Shown piece after piece: positions 1-9,188 of a stretch of 64,000 bases of DNA. Numbering within the stretch: the first letter of the stretch is position 1; every line of letters begins with the position of its first letter. The translations under genes and the position numbers were made by a program. The stretch spans positions 499,748 to 563,747 of the forward strand of contig NZ_JACIBY010000001.1 of NCBI RefSeq assembly GCF_014195535.1. Reading direction: 5' to 3'. Source of the DNA: Runella defluvii. GTDB lineage: Bacteria; Bacteroidota; Bacteroidia; Cytophagales; Spirosomataceae. The notes beneath the pieces were generated by a model, which saw only the letters and a list, made by a program, of their open reading frames with translations, ran no database searches and had not been told where the DNA came from.

Positions 1-2379
1 TGTGCCTCAGGTTCACCAATGATTTTCAATGACAACACTACCGCAGGTGGTGGTGTGGCAACAGGTTCAGCAAGTACAAACACAGCAGGTGTATTCACTT
101 ACTATGTAGGATGTGTAACTCCAGAAGGATGTGAGACACCAGCAGCTAGCCGCGTTCCTGTAACATTGACGGTCAATGCATTCCCATCAGCTGCAACAGT
201 TTCAATTACTCCAACAGGAAGCCCTGTATGTTCAGGTGTGATTACCTTATCAGTAACATCATGTGCTGCGACAGATTCAGTTAAAATCTGGGATGTTACT
301 ACTGGAATGACATTGTTAGGAGCTGGTAAAGGAACTTCGTTCTCTGTAGATATTACAAGAACTCCTGCAACTACTACTACCTATTCATTTGCTGCAAGAT
401 GTATTTCGGCTAAAGGTTGTACTAACCCTGCAGCTCCAGCAACAGCTTCCGTAAGTGTTAATCCAACGATTAAAACACCAGTTGCAACCATCATTGATGC
501 AGATAATAAGACAAGTCGTTGCCAGGGTGAAATACAAGTTGCGTTGTACTTTAACACAGATTGTGGCGCTCTTGCAACATTGTGGTACAACACACCAACT
601 GGTGGAACCCCTATTGCATCTTTGACAAACGTTACACCAACAGCTCCAGCGGAGTACAAATACTATGCTTCATGTAAAGATTTGGCTACCGGCTGTGAAA
701 GCCCAATTCGTGCAGAAGTTAAATATACTGTTAACCCTGCAGGTAGTACACCAACTGCAGTATCTATGACTGCTGCTTTAACAACAGTAAATGTTAGTCA
801 AGATAAGGTTATTTGTAGTACAACCGGAACTGCTATTGTATTTACGGGTTGTCCTTCAGGAGAGACGTTGCTTGTGAGCGTTGATAGTAACCCATACTCA
901 GCGACGCTTCCAACGGTGATGGCTGATGGAATCAAACACAACTACCGTGTACGCTGCCAAGCAGGCTCTGGTGCAACAGCTTGTACTGGACCTGAGTCAG
1001 GAGTAATGAGCTTAACGGCATATTCAGTGTTAACAACAGCACCTACGGCTAGCGTTGTACCTGCTGTTGTATGTAGCGCATCAGCGCCAGTGGCATTCGG
1101 TGGAAGCTCAAACTGTGGTGCTTTAGCAACAGTATGGTTTGATGCAACTACAAATACACAGTTGCTTTCATTGCCTTCAATGACCCCAACTACGCCAGGT
1201 ACATATTCTTATTATGCTAAATGTGTGAATGGTGGTGGATGTATGAGTCCTGCAAGTGCGACTACTTCGTTGACAGTGGTGGGTAATTCTACAGCGCCAA
1301 CTATCACATCTGTAGGTGGTACAGAAGTATGTACGGGTGTAAACGTAACACTTACTACTAATTGCCCATCAGGGTCTGTTGTTAAGTGGAGTACTGGCGA
1401 TACTAATAATGCGTTACCGTTGGTATCAAATGTGCCGCAAGTACGTGCCGTAACTGCGAAGTGTGTAATTACTGTAGGAAGTACAACTTGTGAGTCGCCA
1501 GTGAGTGCTACTACTACTGTAGTTTGGAAAACATTCGATCTTACAATTATCAATATTGGTTCTTCACGTTCAGGAGTTAAGCCTGGTTCAAACGTACCAA
1601 AATCTGCTTGGGCAGCTAACTTCGTAACCGTTGACGCAGGTCCATCATTGCAAAGCAGCTCACAAGGTAATCCTTCAGTATTCTTCACTGAGAATCCTAA
1701 CAAAGGAGCAGATCGTTTCTGGACTGTACACGTTGAAACTTGTGCATTGGGAGATACAGGCTCAGTTTCTTATGATATGTTAGTAACACCTGAAGCAGGT
1801 TTGCCACTTTCTTACAATACTGTTGAAAACAACGCACCATACTTAATGTATGCTAACCGTGATGGTTTCACTGAATTGTATGCGCACAACCACGGAGCTT
1901 ATGGATTTACTCATGATCCTAGATATGCACAAGGATTGCCAAAAGGTTTGTATAAGTTGAGTATCCGTTATTGGAGCCAAAAAGGCCTAGGTCTTTACCC
2001 AGCCGTACGTAAAACTCAAGGTACTGAGTTGGCATACCAAGAATACTGGTTCCGTATCCAATCGCAAAATGGTATCGGTTCAGGTGCAGCTCGTGAGGGT
2101 GTAACTGAAAATACTGAAGCTCCATTCGTGACAATGGGTCAAAACCCAGTAACTCGTACGTTGTCATTGACAATCAACGGTGCTAAAGGTCAAGATGTGA
2201 AGTTGAACTTGGTTGACGCCTCTGGCCGTTCTATCAAAGTTTCTTCAGTAACTCCTGAAACTAACACGCACCGTGAGGAAATCGACATGACTAGCCAAAA
2301 TACTGGTATGTACTTCATCCAAGTTAGCACTCCATCTAAGCGTGCTGCTTTGAAAGTATTGAAAGTATCTCAAGACTAA
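1..2379 (+). CDS. Multi-Ig secreted protein, T9SS type A cargo (5' end missing)
   Basis: The frame is open from base 1, so the N-terminus lies outside the window; 792 residues are visible. Roughly the first 515 residues are successive Ig-like/PKD-like modules of about 85-100 residues, rich in Thr, Ser and Ala, with paired cysteines and a recurring end such as YYVGCVTPEGC, YYASCKDLATGC and YYAKCVNGGGC. A non-repetitive domain follows (about 515-700). The last ~85 residues look like a type A sorting domain (NPVTRTLSL, then GMYFIQVST and ALKVLKV), the signal for type IX secretion and cell-surface attachment or release. Inferred role: large extracellular adhesin or structural surface protein. Its substrate or partner cannot be read from the sequence. 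A strong terminator follows. Confidence 0.85.
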   Translation, partial: CASGSPMIFNDNTTAGGGVATGSASTNTAGVFTYYVGCVTPEGCETPAASRVPVTLTVNAFPSAATVSITPTGSPVCSGVITLSVTSCAATDSVKIWDVTTGMTLLGAGKGTSFSVDITRTPATTTTYSFAARCISAKGCTNPAAPATASVSVNPTIKTPVATIIDADNKTSRCQGEIQVALYFNTDCGALATLWYNTPTGGTPIASLTNVTPTAPAEYKYYASCKDLATGCESPIRAEVKYTVNPAGSTPTAVSMTAALTTVNVSQDKVICSTTGTAIVFTGCPSGETLLVSVDSNPYSATLPTVMADGIKHNYRVRCQAGSGATACTGPESGVMSLTAYSVLTTAPTASVVPAVVCSASAPVAFGGSSNCGALATVWFDATTNTQLLSLPSMTPTTPGTYSYYAKCVNGGGCMSPASATTSLTVVGNSTAPTITSVGGTEVCTGVNVTLTTNCPSGSVVKWSTGDTNNALPLVSNVPQVRAVTAKCVITVGSTTCESPVSATTTVVWKTFDLTIINIGSSRSGVKPGSNVPKSAWAANFVTVDAGPSLQSSSQGNPSVFFTENPNKGADRFWTVHVETCALGDTGSVSYDMLVTPEAGLPLSYNTVENNAPYLMYANRDGFTELYAHNHGAYGFTHDPRYAQGLPKGLYKLSIRYWSQKGLGLYPAVRKTQGTELAYQEYWFRIQSQNGIGSGAAREGVTENTEAPFVTMGQNPVTRTLSLTINGAKGQDVKLNLVDASGRSIKVSSVTPETNTHREEIDMTSQNTGMYFIQVSTPSKRAALKVLKVSQD

Positions 2380-2404
2380 TCATAGTCAATAAAGAGTTAG
2401 TGCA

Positions 2405-2440
2405 GAAAACCCCGCCAATTGGCGGGGTTTTCTTTTTTAT
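2405..2440 (+). terminator. Intrinsic terminator of the multi-Ig gene
   Basis: Perfect palindrome GAAAACCCCGCC / GGCGGGGTTTTC (2405-2432) with an AATT centre, followed by TTTTTTATTTTTT. It lies 26 bases after the stop codon. Confidence 0.9.
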
Positions 2441-2520
2441 TTTTTAAAAACATATCATTGCATATCCAAACGTCAAAGCTCACGGAAGCTTAAGCGGCGC
2501 ATTTGCTTCGCAGGGCTACT

Positions 2521-3274
2521 TTTGAAATTCTGTACAAGGTGTTTCTTACCCGGTGGGTTTGATACCCATGCCTCGCAAGTGGTTTCTTCGGATACTTCGA
2601 CGGGGACTCACGCGAACTTGCTTAAAAATCTTTCGGATAGCATTAAAATCTTTACCGATGATTTGAGTAAAATGGGTGTAGCGGAGAGAGTAGTAGGAAT
2701 GACATTTTCGGAATTTGGAAGGAGAGCAAAGTCAAATGCAAGTTTAGGAACAGACCACGGTACGTCGGCTCCGATGTTTGTATTTGGGGCAGGTATTAAA
2801 ACATCAATGATTGGGAAAAACCCAAATCTGTTGGATTTGGAGAATAATAACCTCAAAATGCAGCATGATTTTCGTCAAGTTTATGCGGCTATTTTGGCCG
2901 ATTGGTTGATGATTCCTAATCCCAATACGGTCTTGTTAGGTACGTATGCCCCTGTCCCGATCTTTAGAACGTCAAATACCGCGCGACAAGCGGTAGAAGA
3001 ACGCATAGTTGTCAATCATTCAGAAATGGATTTACAAACGTTCCCAAATCCAGCCAATGATTATTTGACAATTAAATTAGATGAGCCCAATGCTGAAATA
3101 AAACAAGGATTTTTGGTACATACAAATGGATATCAATCAGAGCTGAAGCTGCATCGTATTAACAACGAAAGTTGGGAAATTGATGTAAAATCTGTACAAA
3201 CGGGCGATTATCAACTACGAATAATGACCAATACAGGTAAAGTTCTTGGTAAAAAGCTCATTATAAAGCACTAA
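2521..3274 (+). pseudogene. Truncated, frameshifted DUF1501 protein with T9SS tail
   Basis: About 250 residues match only the C-terminal part of the DUF1501 family (normally 450-600 residues, secreted): GGFDTHASQVVSSDT, GTHANLLKNLSDSI, MTFSEFGRR, NASLGTDHG, then a type A sorting tail starting at FPNPANDYLTIKL. No ATG or signal peptide precedes the block; the frame could begin only at TTG 2522. The natural N-terminal continuation LYKVFLT is encoded in another frame (2530-2550) directly before GGFDTH, so a one-base shift lies near 2551. Upstream of that, nothing of the missing ~350 residues remains. I infer a decayed remnant left by deletion, not a working gene. An expressed short domain cannot be excluded. 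Confidence 0.75.
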
Positions 3275-4277
3275 TAGCCCCGTTTACTTTTTCCAACCAA
3301 ATTGCCCGCCCCGTACAACTCCAGTGGGTGTCGCTTAGGCTGTAAATGGTGGTTGGTTGTTGGGTGTATGGAGCCCAAACATCAATAAAGGGAGTTTGAA
3401 GGAGAGTATCGCGTTGCACGCGCTCAATGAGGTGGTTGTAAGTCCCCAAGCTGGGTGCGACAATGCTCGTTTTATTGGGAATAATAGAAAGATATACTTC
3501 ATCAAAACCAAGCGATTTGTAATACTCTCGGGTCTTATTAACTTGTTGAATGAGCGTTTTTAGCTCATTATCAGGCAAATACTTGAAGGAAGATGTAATA
3601 CGGCTAGAGTCAGTGTCCCAAACAAAAAGTAATTGCGTTTTATCGGGAGAGAGGGCTACTTGGTCGTTGTGCCGCCCAAACCACTGGAGGTTTATGTAGG
3701 CTTTCCATTCTTTCAAAGTCAAAAAGATATCGCTAGAAAAAAGAAAGCTAGTCAAAGATTCTTCGCTTTCCTTTAAGGTTTCTTCAAAACTCTGATATAC
3801 TTCTGCCACCCAATTTTCAAACGAAAATCCGCTTTCTTTTGGTTGTTTGGGGCCAAAGGTAAAATTACGTACTTCTGCCGCGAAGTGCTCGCGAAAATGT
3901 CGTTCTACCGTTTGTAGAACCAAAATATTTCGCCTTGACGTATCAAGTTGAATCGTTTCTGTTTCGTTCCAGTGGATGCGGGTGTAAGCTCCAACGTTGA
4001 AATCTTGCTTCCCAACGCGCTGATGCTCCGTAAAACTATCTCCAATGATGTATAGAGCCGTGGAATTGGTCGGGGAGTCGAAACGTGGAGTGTTATTGCA
4101 AGGTAGCTGTTCTTCTTTGAATTGAGGTAAATTGGACAAACGATACAAATCCCCATAACGGTAAGAATCTTTCGTTAAGCCCCATTCAAAAGCTGTTTTA
4201 CGAAATGTAGGAACGCAGCCGACCACCCAAAGCAGTGACCCAACAAATAGGAGTAGGTATTTTAAAAAAATCTTCAT
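3261..4277 (-). CDS. AlgX/AlgJ-like SGNH-fold lipoprotein
   Basis: 338 residues. The N-terminus is a lipoprotein signal: a hydrophobic stretch ending in VVGC, lipid-anchor Cys about residue 21. GDSF at about 79-82 and SLSDTHWSCTGRA near the C-terminus match the serine and Asp-x-His blocks of the SGNH hydrolases related to AlgX/AlgJ, which O-acetylate polysaccharides in the periplasm. I infer acyl transfer onto, or removal from, an envelope glycan. ATG 4277 is preferred because it begins the signal peptide and leaves 11 bases after the upstream gene; a start at 4310 would overlap it and bury the signal. It is probably co-transcribed with the 908-residue protein upstream. It converges on the pseudogene and overlaps its last 14 bases. 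Confidence 0.6.
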   Translation of the reverse strand: MKIFLKYLLLFVGSLLWVVGCVPTFRKTAFEWGLTKDSYRYGDLYRLSNLPQFKEEQLPCNNTPRFDSPTNSTALYIIGDSFTEHQRVGKQDFNVGAYTRIHWNETETIQLDTSRRNILVLQTVERHFREHFAAEVRNFTFGPKQPKESGFSFENWVAEVYQSFEETLKESEESLTSFLFSSDIFLTLKEWKAYINLQWFGRHNDQVALSPDKTQLLFVWDTDSSRITSSFKYLPDNELKTLIQQVNKTREYYKSLGFDEVYLSIIPNKTSIVAPSLGTYNHLIERVQRDTLLQTPFIDVWAPYTQQPTTIYSLSDTHWSCTGRAIWLEKVNGAISAL

Positions 4278-4288
4278 GAATTCGGTAA

Positions 4289-7015
4289 CTAACGTAGTTT
4301 GAGCGACCAAACTTGTATTTTCTTATTCGCAAAGCCATAGATTAATAGCTTGTTGTAGCCTTCGACAAGGTTGATACGAACGGGATACTCACTTGGGAAA
4401 GGTTTATCGCCAATCTGATACCCTTTGAGGTCATAAAGTGTGGTGTAATTTCCTGATTTTACACTCAAAAACTTTACTTCCGAACTCAGGTAATGGTATT
4501 GAACTTGGTTTTTGGCAGCAATAAGACCTTTGGCCGAAAAGAGTTCATTCCCTTTTTTATCTAACACAGCAAATTGTGTTTCTGATTCACGGAAAAGCAA
4601 CCAATCACGGTTGTTAGGGGCGGCTTTGGCGCGGAAAAACGAAGTTGGGTCGGTGCGGAAAAGCTGACGTCGGTCGATGGTCTTTCCAGCAAGCGTATTT
4701 TCAATGAATTCACCATATTTGGTTACACCAATAAGCCGTGTTGAATTATTTTCAGGAAGAAAAACGCCAAAGAATGGCCCCGAAAGATTGATTTTAAAGT
4801 CGATTTTATAAGGTTCAGGAATAACACCCGATTCGTTGATGAGGCCAATCTGACCTGTGCTCTGGGTAAATAAAAAATGACGTTTGCTTTGGTATTCGAC
4901 TTCCTGAATTGGAAGTAGTAAATCAGCAAAAGGGCGAGACGTGTTGAGCAAAATCGGGGGTTGGGTAGGGCTATTCCACAGGTATAAAAACCCATTGGTA
5001 TCAATCACTAAAAATCGAAAACTTCCCTCAATTCCACTTTCAAGTTGTTGGAGGCTTCTAATTTTTCGACCTAATGGTAAGCGAATCGAAGGAATGGTCA
5101 TGTACCGCTGTTGGTCGTCTTCGTCAACTACGTTGAGGCTTTTTTCGGTAGCAAAAACGTATTGAAGGCGGCCTACACTCAAAAAATCAACCGAATAAAT
5201 ATTGCTTACGATGGGGGCATCTAGTTTCGCAATTTTCCGTTTTTTTTCTTCGGCAAGTGGGTTCAGTAATTCGTTGCTTGCAGTTGCGATGATTACCTTT
5301 TCCATTCCATTGGGATAATTACGAACGGTAAAAATACCCCCCGAAGGAGCTTCTGGGATTTCAAGTTCTTGCTGTAGGAATACTTTATTCAAAATTTTAG
5401 CACTAGATGCCTTACTAAGACGCCCAAAAGTAAGGGAAGAATAAGCCCGTGATTTTTTGTACGCACTTTGGAAAACAAGCTGGTCAAAGGGCAATTGTTC
5501 GGTAATGTCATAACTAAGGGCTTTAAAAAGATAATTCATAAAGCCGCTGCCCATGTATTCTTTGCTTTTACGCGGATTGATGACAAACGTAAAGTTGGAA
5601 GCCCGAAAGGTCTTGTCAAAAAAAGCATTGTAAACGGCCGAATTTGCCCAGGTACGTTGGTATTCGAGGTCAATGAGGTAGTCCTTTAGCACTTGCGAAT
5701 CGTTGGCATAAACGACAAAGTTTTTGTGAAAGGCTACATAACATTTCGGAAACCCTTTAAAAAGTCCCCCAAATAGTACTGCAGGAAGTTCACTCCAGTC
5801 AATTCGATACACTTTTCCTCCTTGAAAAGGCTCGATAGGCAACCCTTTATTTTTGTTTAAAAGAATCGCTAAACGTCGAATGAATGGCTCTAAAGAAGTG
5901 TTAGGGCTTACTTGTTGCAGAATTACTTGGCCTTTGGTAAGGACGTTGTTGGGTTCCAATTGACAAAGAAGAAGTTCTTTGTGTGCAAAACGATAAAAAG
6001 AGTCAATGCGGCTGGCACTAATCAATGATTGGAGTGCTGACCGAGATTGATTGATTGAATCCGCAGAGAGGCTTTGAAGTTGTCCCCGTAACTTTCGTGT
6101 AAACAGACCTGCATCATCAAACCCAAGGCGGTACATGATGGCCGTATTGTTGGGGATAAAAAAGGTATTTTTAAACGGGCTCGCTTTTTGGTCGTTGAGG
6201 GCATCGAGGTAGCCTTCTACCTTTATTTTTTTCCCTTTTGAGGTAAGGGTCGTGTTTTTACTTGAAAAGACAGGGTCGAGGTGTAAGCTTTCTATACTCG
6301 GCAGGAAAGAAAGAAAATAGAGCAGACCAGCGTCTGATTTGGTGGAGACATCGCGCCGCAAAACATCAGACAGGAGTGTGTTGTCAAGAAAAATACTTAA
6401 TTCACTGGTGTCGTCTTTGATTGTTTCAAAGCGGCTTGGGCGGGTGGTGCGCAGCGGACTCGATGCGTAGCGAATCCAATCTTCTAACACGTCACCTGAA
6501 ATACAGGAGACGATAAAGTTATTGAAACGCGTATAGGCAAAAATGGGGTCAGAAGTTGGGGTTGTAACGTCGTAGATTTTTTGACCACTGTGTAAGTGAG
6601 ACGTCACCCGTACTTTAGAGGAAGTAGGACTTTCTAACCAATTATAAGACTGAAAGGCATCAAGCGGGAGAAAAACCAAATAGACAAATCGACCGCTTGA
6701 TGTTTTTTGAAGAACGTAAGTGATTCCACGGTTTTTGAGCAATTTATCCGCTTTGGTGCTATCGTCACTCAAAAGGCGAAAGTGGTCGATTTGATGGGCC
6801 GCAAGGTTAAGAAGAGGTACTTCGCGCATTTCAATCCCACCTTTCTGGACTTTAAAGGTTGTGTCTTGAATTCGTTGGCTTTGCAGGACTAAAAATGCGT
6901 TTTCGGGTAAAAGTTTCCAGACGGTTGCCGAATACATTTGCCAACGCTGAAAACCCCACCAGCCTGCTAATAAAATCACCAACGAAATGGCAACTATGAT
7001 GCCTCTTCTATTCAT
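4289..7015 (-). CDS. Large single-pass envelope protein, unknown function
   Basis: 908 residues, not recognised. One N-terminal membrane segment (about 5-22, IIVAISLVILLAGWWGF) is followed by a long soluble domain predicted to face the periplasm. The first ~580 residues have mixed alpha/beta character and resemble large membrane-anchored proteins of the DUF3352 type only loosely. From about 600 onward there are short repeated beta-rich segments (YSVDFLSVGRLQYVFAT, FRFLVIDTNGFLYLW, HFLFTQSTGQIGLI, NRDWLLFRESETQFAVL), suggesting a beta-propeller. The gene sits 11 bases upstream of the AlgX-like lipoprotein, so a shared role in the envelope is likely. No catalytic motif was found. Confidence 0.7.
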   Translation of the reverse strand: MNRRGIIVAISLVILLAGWWGFQRWQMYSATVWKLLPENAFLVLQSQRIQDTTFKVQKGGIEMREVPLLNLAAHQIDHFRLLSDDSTKADKLLKNRGITYVLQKTSSGRFVYLVFLPLDAFQSYNWLESPTSSKVRVTSHLHSGQKIYDVTTPTSDPIFAYTRFNNFIVSCISGDVLEDWIRYASSPLRTTRPSRFETIKDDTSELSIFLDNTLLSDVLRRDVSTKSDAGLLYFLSFLPSIESLHLDPVFSSKNTTLTSKGKKIKVEGYLDALNDQKASPFKNTFFIPNNTAIMYRLGFDDAGLFTRKLRGQLQSLSADSINQSRSALQSLISASRIDSFYRFAHKELLLCQLEPNNVLTKGQVILQQVSPNTSLEPFIRRLAILLNKNKGLPIEPFQGGKVYRIDWSELPAVLFGGLFKGFPKCYVAFHKNFVVYANDSQVLKDYLIDLEYQRTWANSAVYNAFFDKTFRASNFTFVINPRKSKEYMGSGFMNYLFKALSYDITEQLPFDQLVFQSAYKKSRAYSSLTFGRLSKASSAKILNKVFLQQELEIPEAPSGGIFTVRNYPNGMEKVIIATASNELLNPLAEEKKRKIAKLDAPIVSNIYSVDFLSVGRLQYVFATEKSLNVVDEDDQQRYMTIPSIRLPLGRKIRSLQQLESGIEGSFRFLVIDTNGFLYLWNSPTQPPILLNTSRPFADLLLPIQEVEYQSKRHFLFTQSTGQIGLINESGVIPEPYKIDFKINLSGPFFGVFLPENNSTRLIGVTKYGEFIENTLAGKTIDRRQLFRTDPTSFFRAKAAPNNRDWLLFRESETQFAVLDKKGNELFSAKGLIAAKNQVQYHYLSSEVKFLSVKSGNYTTLYDLKGYQIGDKPFPSEYPVRINLVEGYNKLLIYGFANKKIQVWSLKLR

Positions 7016-7178
7016 GGAAGTTTACGGTTTTGGGTTTACAGTTTAAGGTTTTGGGTTGTCTGTTTAAGATTTACCGTTTGAAGTTCTAGGAAATCCCAAT
7101 TCTTAAAAACAGGAAACAAGAACCTTTAACAGTAAACGCCCTAAACAGTAAACTTCAAAACCCCAAACAGGAAACAAC
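7016..7178. repeat. Degenerate GTTTA/TAAAC intergenic repeats
   Basis: The spacer is made of degenerate GTTTAcnGTTTnnGGTTTTGGG units on the left and the inverse form (CCTAAACAGTAAACTTC, CCCCAAACAGGAAAC) on the right, so the two halves are roughly inverted copies. A similar stretch lies at 62636-62692. No gene is seen here. Confidence 0.55.
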
Positions 7179-7925
7179 TCAAGAAGCTTTGATAGCGCGT
7201 ACTTTGCTGTTGAGGGCCAAACGGAAGTTCAACAACTCCTTAAAGCTTTGAATACAAACCTTGATTAGTTTCCAACGTAAGATAGAAACGGTCCCAGTCA
7301 AACGCTCTTTGTGAGTAATTGGTATATCAAATGTTTTTTCTCCCGCTTTTTTAGCCATTACTGCCAAGAAAATATTAGGCGCAAACGGCTCTGGATTAGG
7401 AAGCTGGGCTAAAAGTTTTTTTAGATAACTTCCTTTGATGAGGCGGAAAGGAATGTTGGCGTCGTTGATGAAAGTCCCGTAAGCAAAGAAAATCGTATAT
7501 TTTAAGATACGGGTAATGACCAAACGAGCAGGGGCGTCGAAGCGAACTTGGCGATAGCCCATGATAAAATTAGATTCGTTGCGTTTTGCCCAAAGTTTTA
7601 TCACATCTTCGGTGACAAATTGGTCGTCGCTATCGGTTTGGAATACCCATTCAGAGTTAAGTTCAACCGCCTTACGATAGCCGTTTACCGCTGCATTTCC
7701 GTGTCCGCCGTTGGGCTGGTGTACAACGTAAAGGTTGTCAATGGAAGGTGCGATACGGTCAAGGATTTGCTTGGTACCATCTTTTGAACCATCATTGATA
7801 ACGATGAGTTTGGTCTCTTTGCCTGGGAAGGTATTTTTGAGAAAGGAAGTCCACATGGTTACTACCTGCTCAATACACTCTTCTTCATTATAAGCAGGCA
7901 TCACAATCGAAAAATAAAGGCTCAT
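7179..7925 (-). CDS. Glycosyltransferase family 2
   Basis: 248 residues, the usual length for a soluble GT2 domain. Nucleotide-sugar binding begins with SIVMPAYNEEE (about 6-16), then VINDGSKDGT (about 42-51), HQPNGGHGNA, and the DxD-type metal site QTDSDDQF (about 96-103). No membrane segment is evident at the C-terminus, so it probably works at the cytoplasmic face on a lipid-linked acceptor. It is the last gene of the polysaccharide cluster in transcription order, 141 bases after the acyltransferase, so it may have its own promoter. ATG 7925 directly precedes the GT-A beta strand. Confidence 0.85.
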   Translation of the reverse strand: MSLYFSIVMPAYNEEECIEQVVTMWTSFLKNTFPGKETKLIVINDGSKDGTKQILDRIAPSIDNLYVVHQPNGGHGNAAVNGYRKAVELNSEWVFQTDSDDQFVTEDVIKLWAKRNESNFIMGYRQVRFDAPARLVITRILKYTIFFAYGTFINDANIPFRLIKGSYLKKLLAQLPNPEPFAPNIFLAVMAKKAGEKTFDIPITHKERLTGTVSILRWKLIKVCIQSFKELLNFRLALNSKVRAIKAS

Positions 7926-8066
7926 TATTGAATTGGGGATTTGTGTGTTAAGACGCGCTATTGTGCAAACGGAACGACTTTAAGACAAAAAATTTCTCAA
8001 AACTACTCAAAAAAAGGCGATTGGCCTATCTTTCCTCGCGAAGGATTTATTTTATGGTAGGTTCTA

Positions 8067-9188
8067 TTAGGGCGCGTATTTATCTTTTAGGTTGTTGATG
8101 GGTTTTTCAATGAGAAACCACGAAACGGAGGCAACGATGGTGGTGAGTACAAAGAGGATGACAAACTGGACAAAGTGCATGTTTCCGAAGTCGGGGAAGA
8201 TACGGCTTAGTTTGTTAAATAACCGAACCGTAGGGTGGAGGGCAGGTGAGTGGTAATGATTATATACAAAATTATGATAGACATAAAGTCCGTAGCTAAT
8301 CTTTCCGAGGTAGTTGCTGACAGGGTGCTCTAAAAACCATTTAAACCACCCTTTGTACCCAATAATGCCACCCCCAATCAGAAATGTAAAGAAAATAGAC
8401 GCAAAAAAACGTTCCCAAATGGAAATATACAGGTTTTGGTCTTGGGTTACCCCTGCGAGGGTTTGTTGGCGTGATAACACAAAAATGCCCGCAAGTGCCA
8501 AAAAGCTAATCCCTAGATACCAGCGATTACTGAATGTTTTTTGAAAAAATGGGCGGTGGTAGAGCTGAGCGTAGGCCATTAGTGCCCCTACCCCAAAAGC
8601 ATCCAAAGCGGTTGGCATAGTCACGTAAGAAACGTACCAAGGCTCATTGGTTTGCCAAAAGTAAGCCCGTAAAAGAACACTAAAGACAATGAGAATACTA
8701 AAAAACGAAACCACGTAGCGACGGGGAATGAAGAAAATAAGCAACGGAAAAAAGATGTAAAACTGTTCTTCAACGGCCAACGACCAAAAGTGATCGGTAA
8801 CACCTAACCACGTCTTATTAAGGACAATGTAAATATTGGAAGCGTACAAAAATTGCCAGCCTTCTTTCCCACGAACGGATGGGTCGTGGAGCAACCAAAG
8901 TACAATCAGCGACAAGTAATAGATGGGAAAAATTCGAATGGTACGACGAATGTAAAATTTCTTTAAATAGGCGCCCAAACCGCCTTCTGTGCCGTAGGTT
9001 TTGTCTTTACTACTGAGCAAAATCCGAGCGATTAGAAACCCACTCAAAACAAAAAAGAGGTTTACACCTAACTTCCCAAACGGGAGTGAGTGTGGTTCTG
9101 GCATCCAGTGGTCCCACAAAACGAGGGCAACTGCTATAAAACGCAATCCGTCGAGTTGGACGAGGTAGTTATCTTGATGTTTTACCAA
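8067..9188 (-). CDS. Membrane acyltransferase family 3 (OafA-like)
   Basis: 373 residues, with about ten membrane segments. N-terminal LDGLRFIAVALVLWDHW (about 13-29, the catalytic-type His in the first helix) and FFVLSGFLIAR (about 45-55) are typical of acyltransferase family 3, which transfers acetyl or other acyl groups to surface polysaccharides. The start is TTG 9188: there is no ATG before residue 29, and the family domain begins at residue 13. This TTG overlaps the stop of the preceding gene in TTGGTAA, which suggests translational coupling. Inferred role: O-acylation of the polymer made by this cluster. Confidence 0.85.
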   Translation of the reverse strand: MVKHQDNYLVQLDGLRFIAVALVLWDHWMPEPHSLPFGKLGVNLFFVLSGFLIARILLSSKDKTYGTEGGLGAYLKKFYIRRTIRIFPIYYLSLIVLWLLHDPSVRGKEGWQFLYASNIYIVLNKTWLGVTDHFWSLAVEEQFYIFFPLLIFFIPRRYVVSFFSILIVFSVLLRAYFWQTNEPWYVSYVTMPTALDAFGVGALMAYAQLYHRPFFQKTFSNRWYLGISFLALAGIFVLSRQQTLAGVTQDQNLYISIWERFFASIFFTFLIGGGIIGYKGWFKWFLEHPVSNYLGKISYGLYVYHNFVYNHYHSPALHPTVRLFNKLSRIFPDFGNMHFVQFVILFVLTTIVASVSWFLIEKPINNLKDKYAP

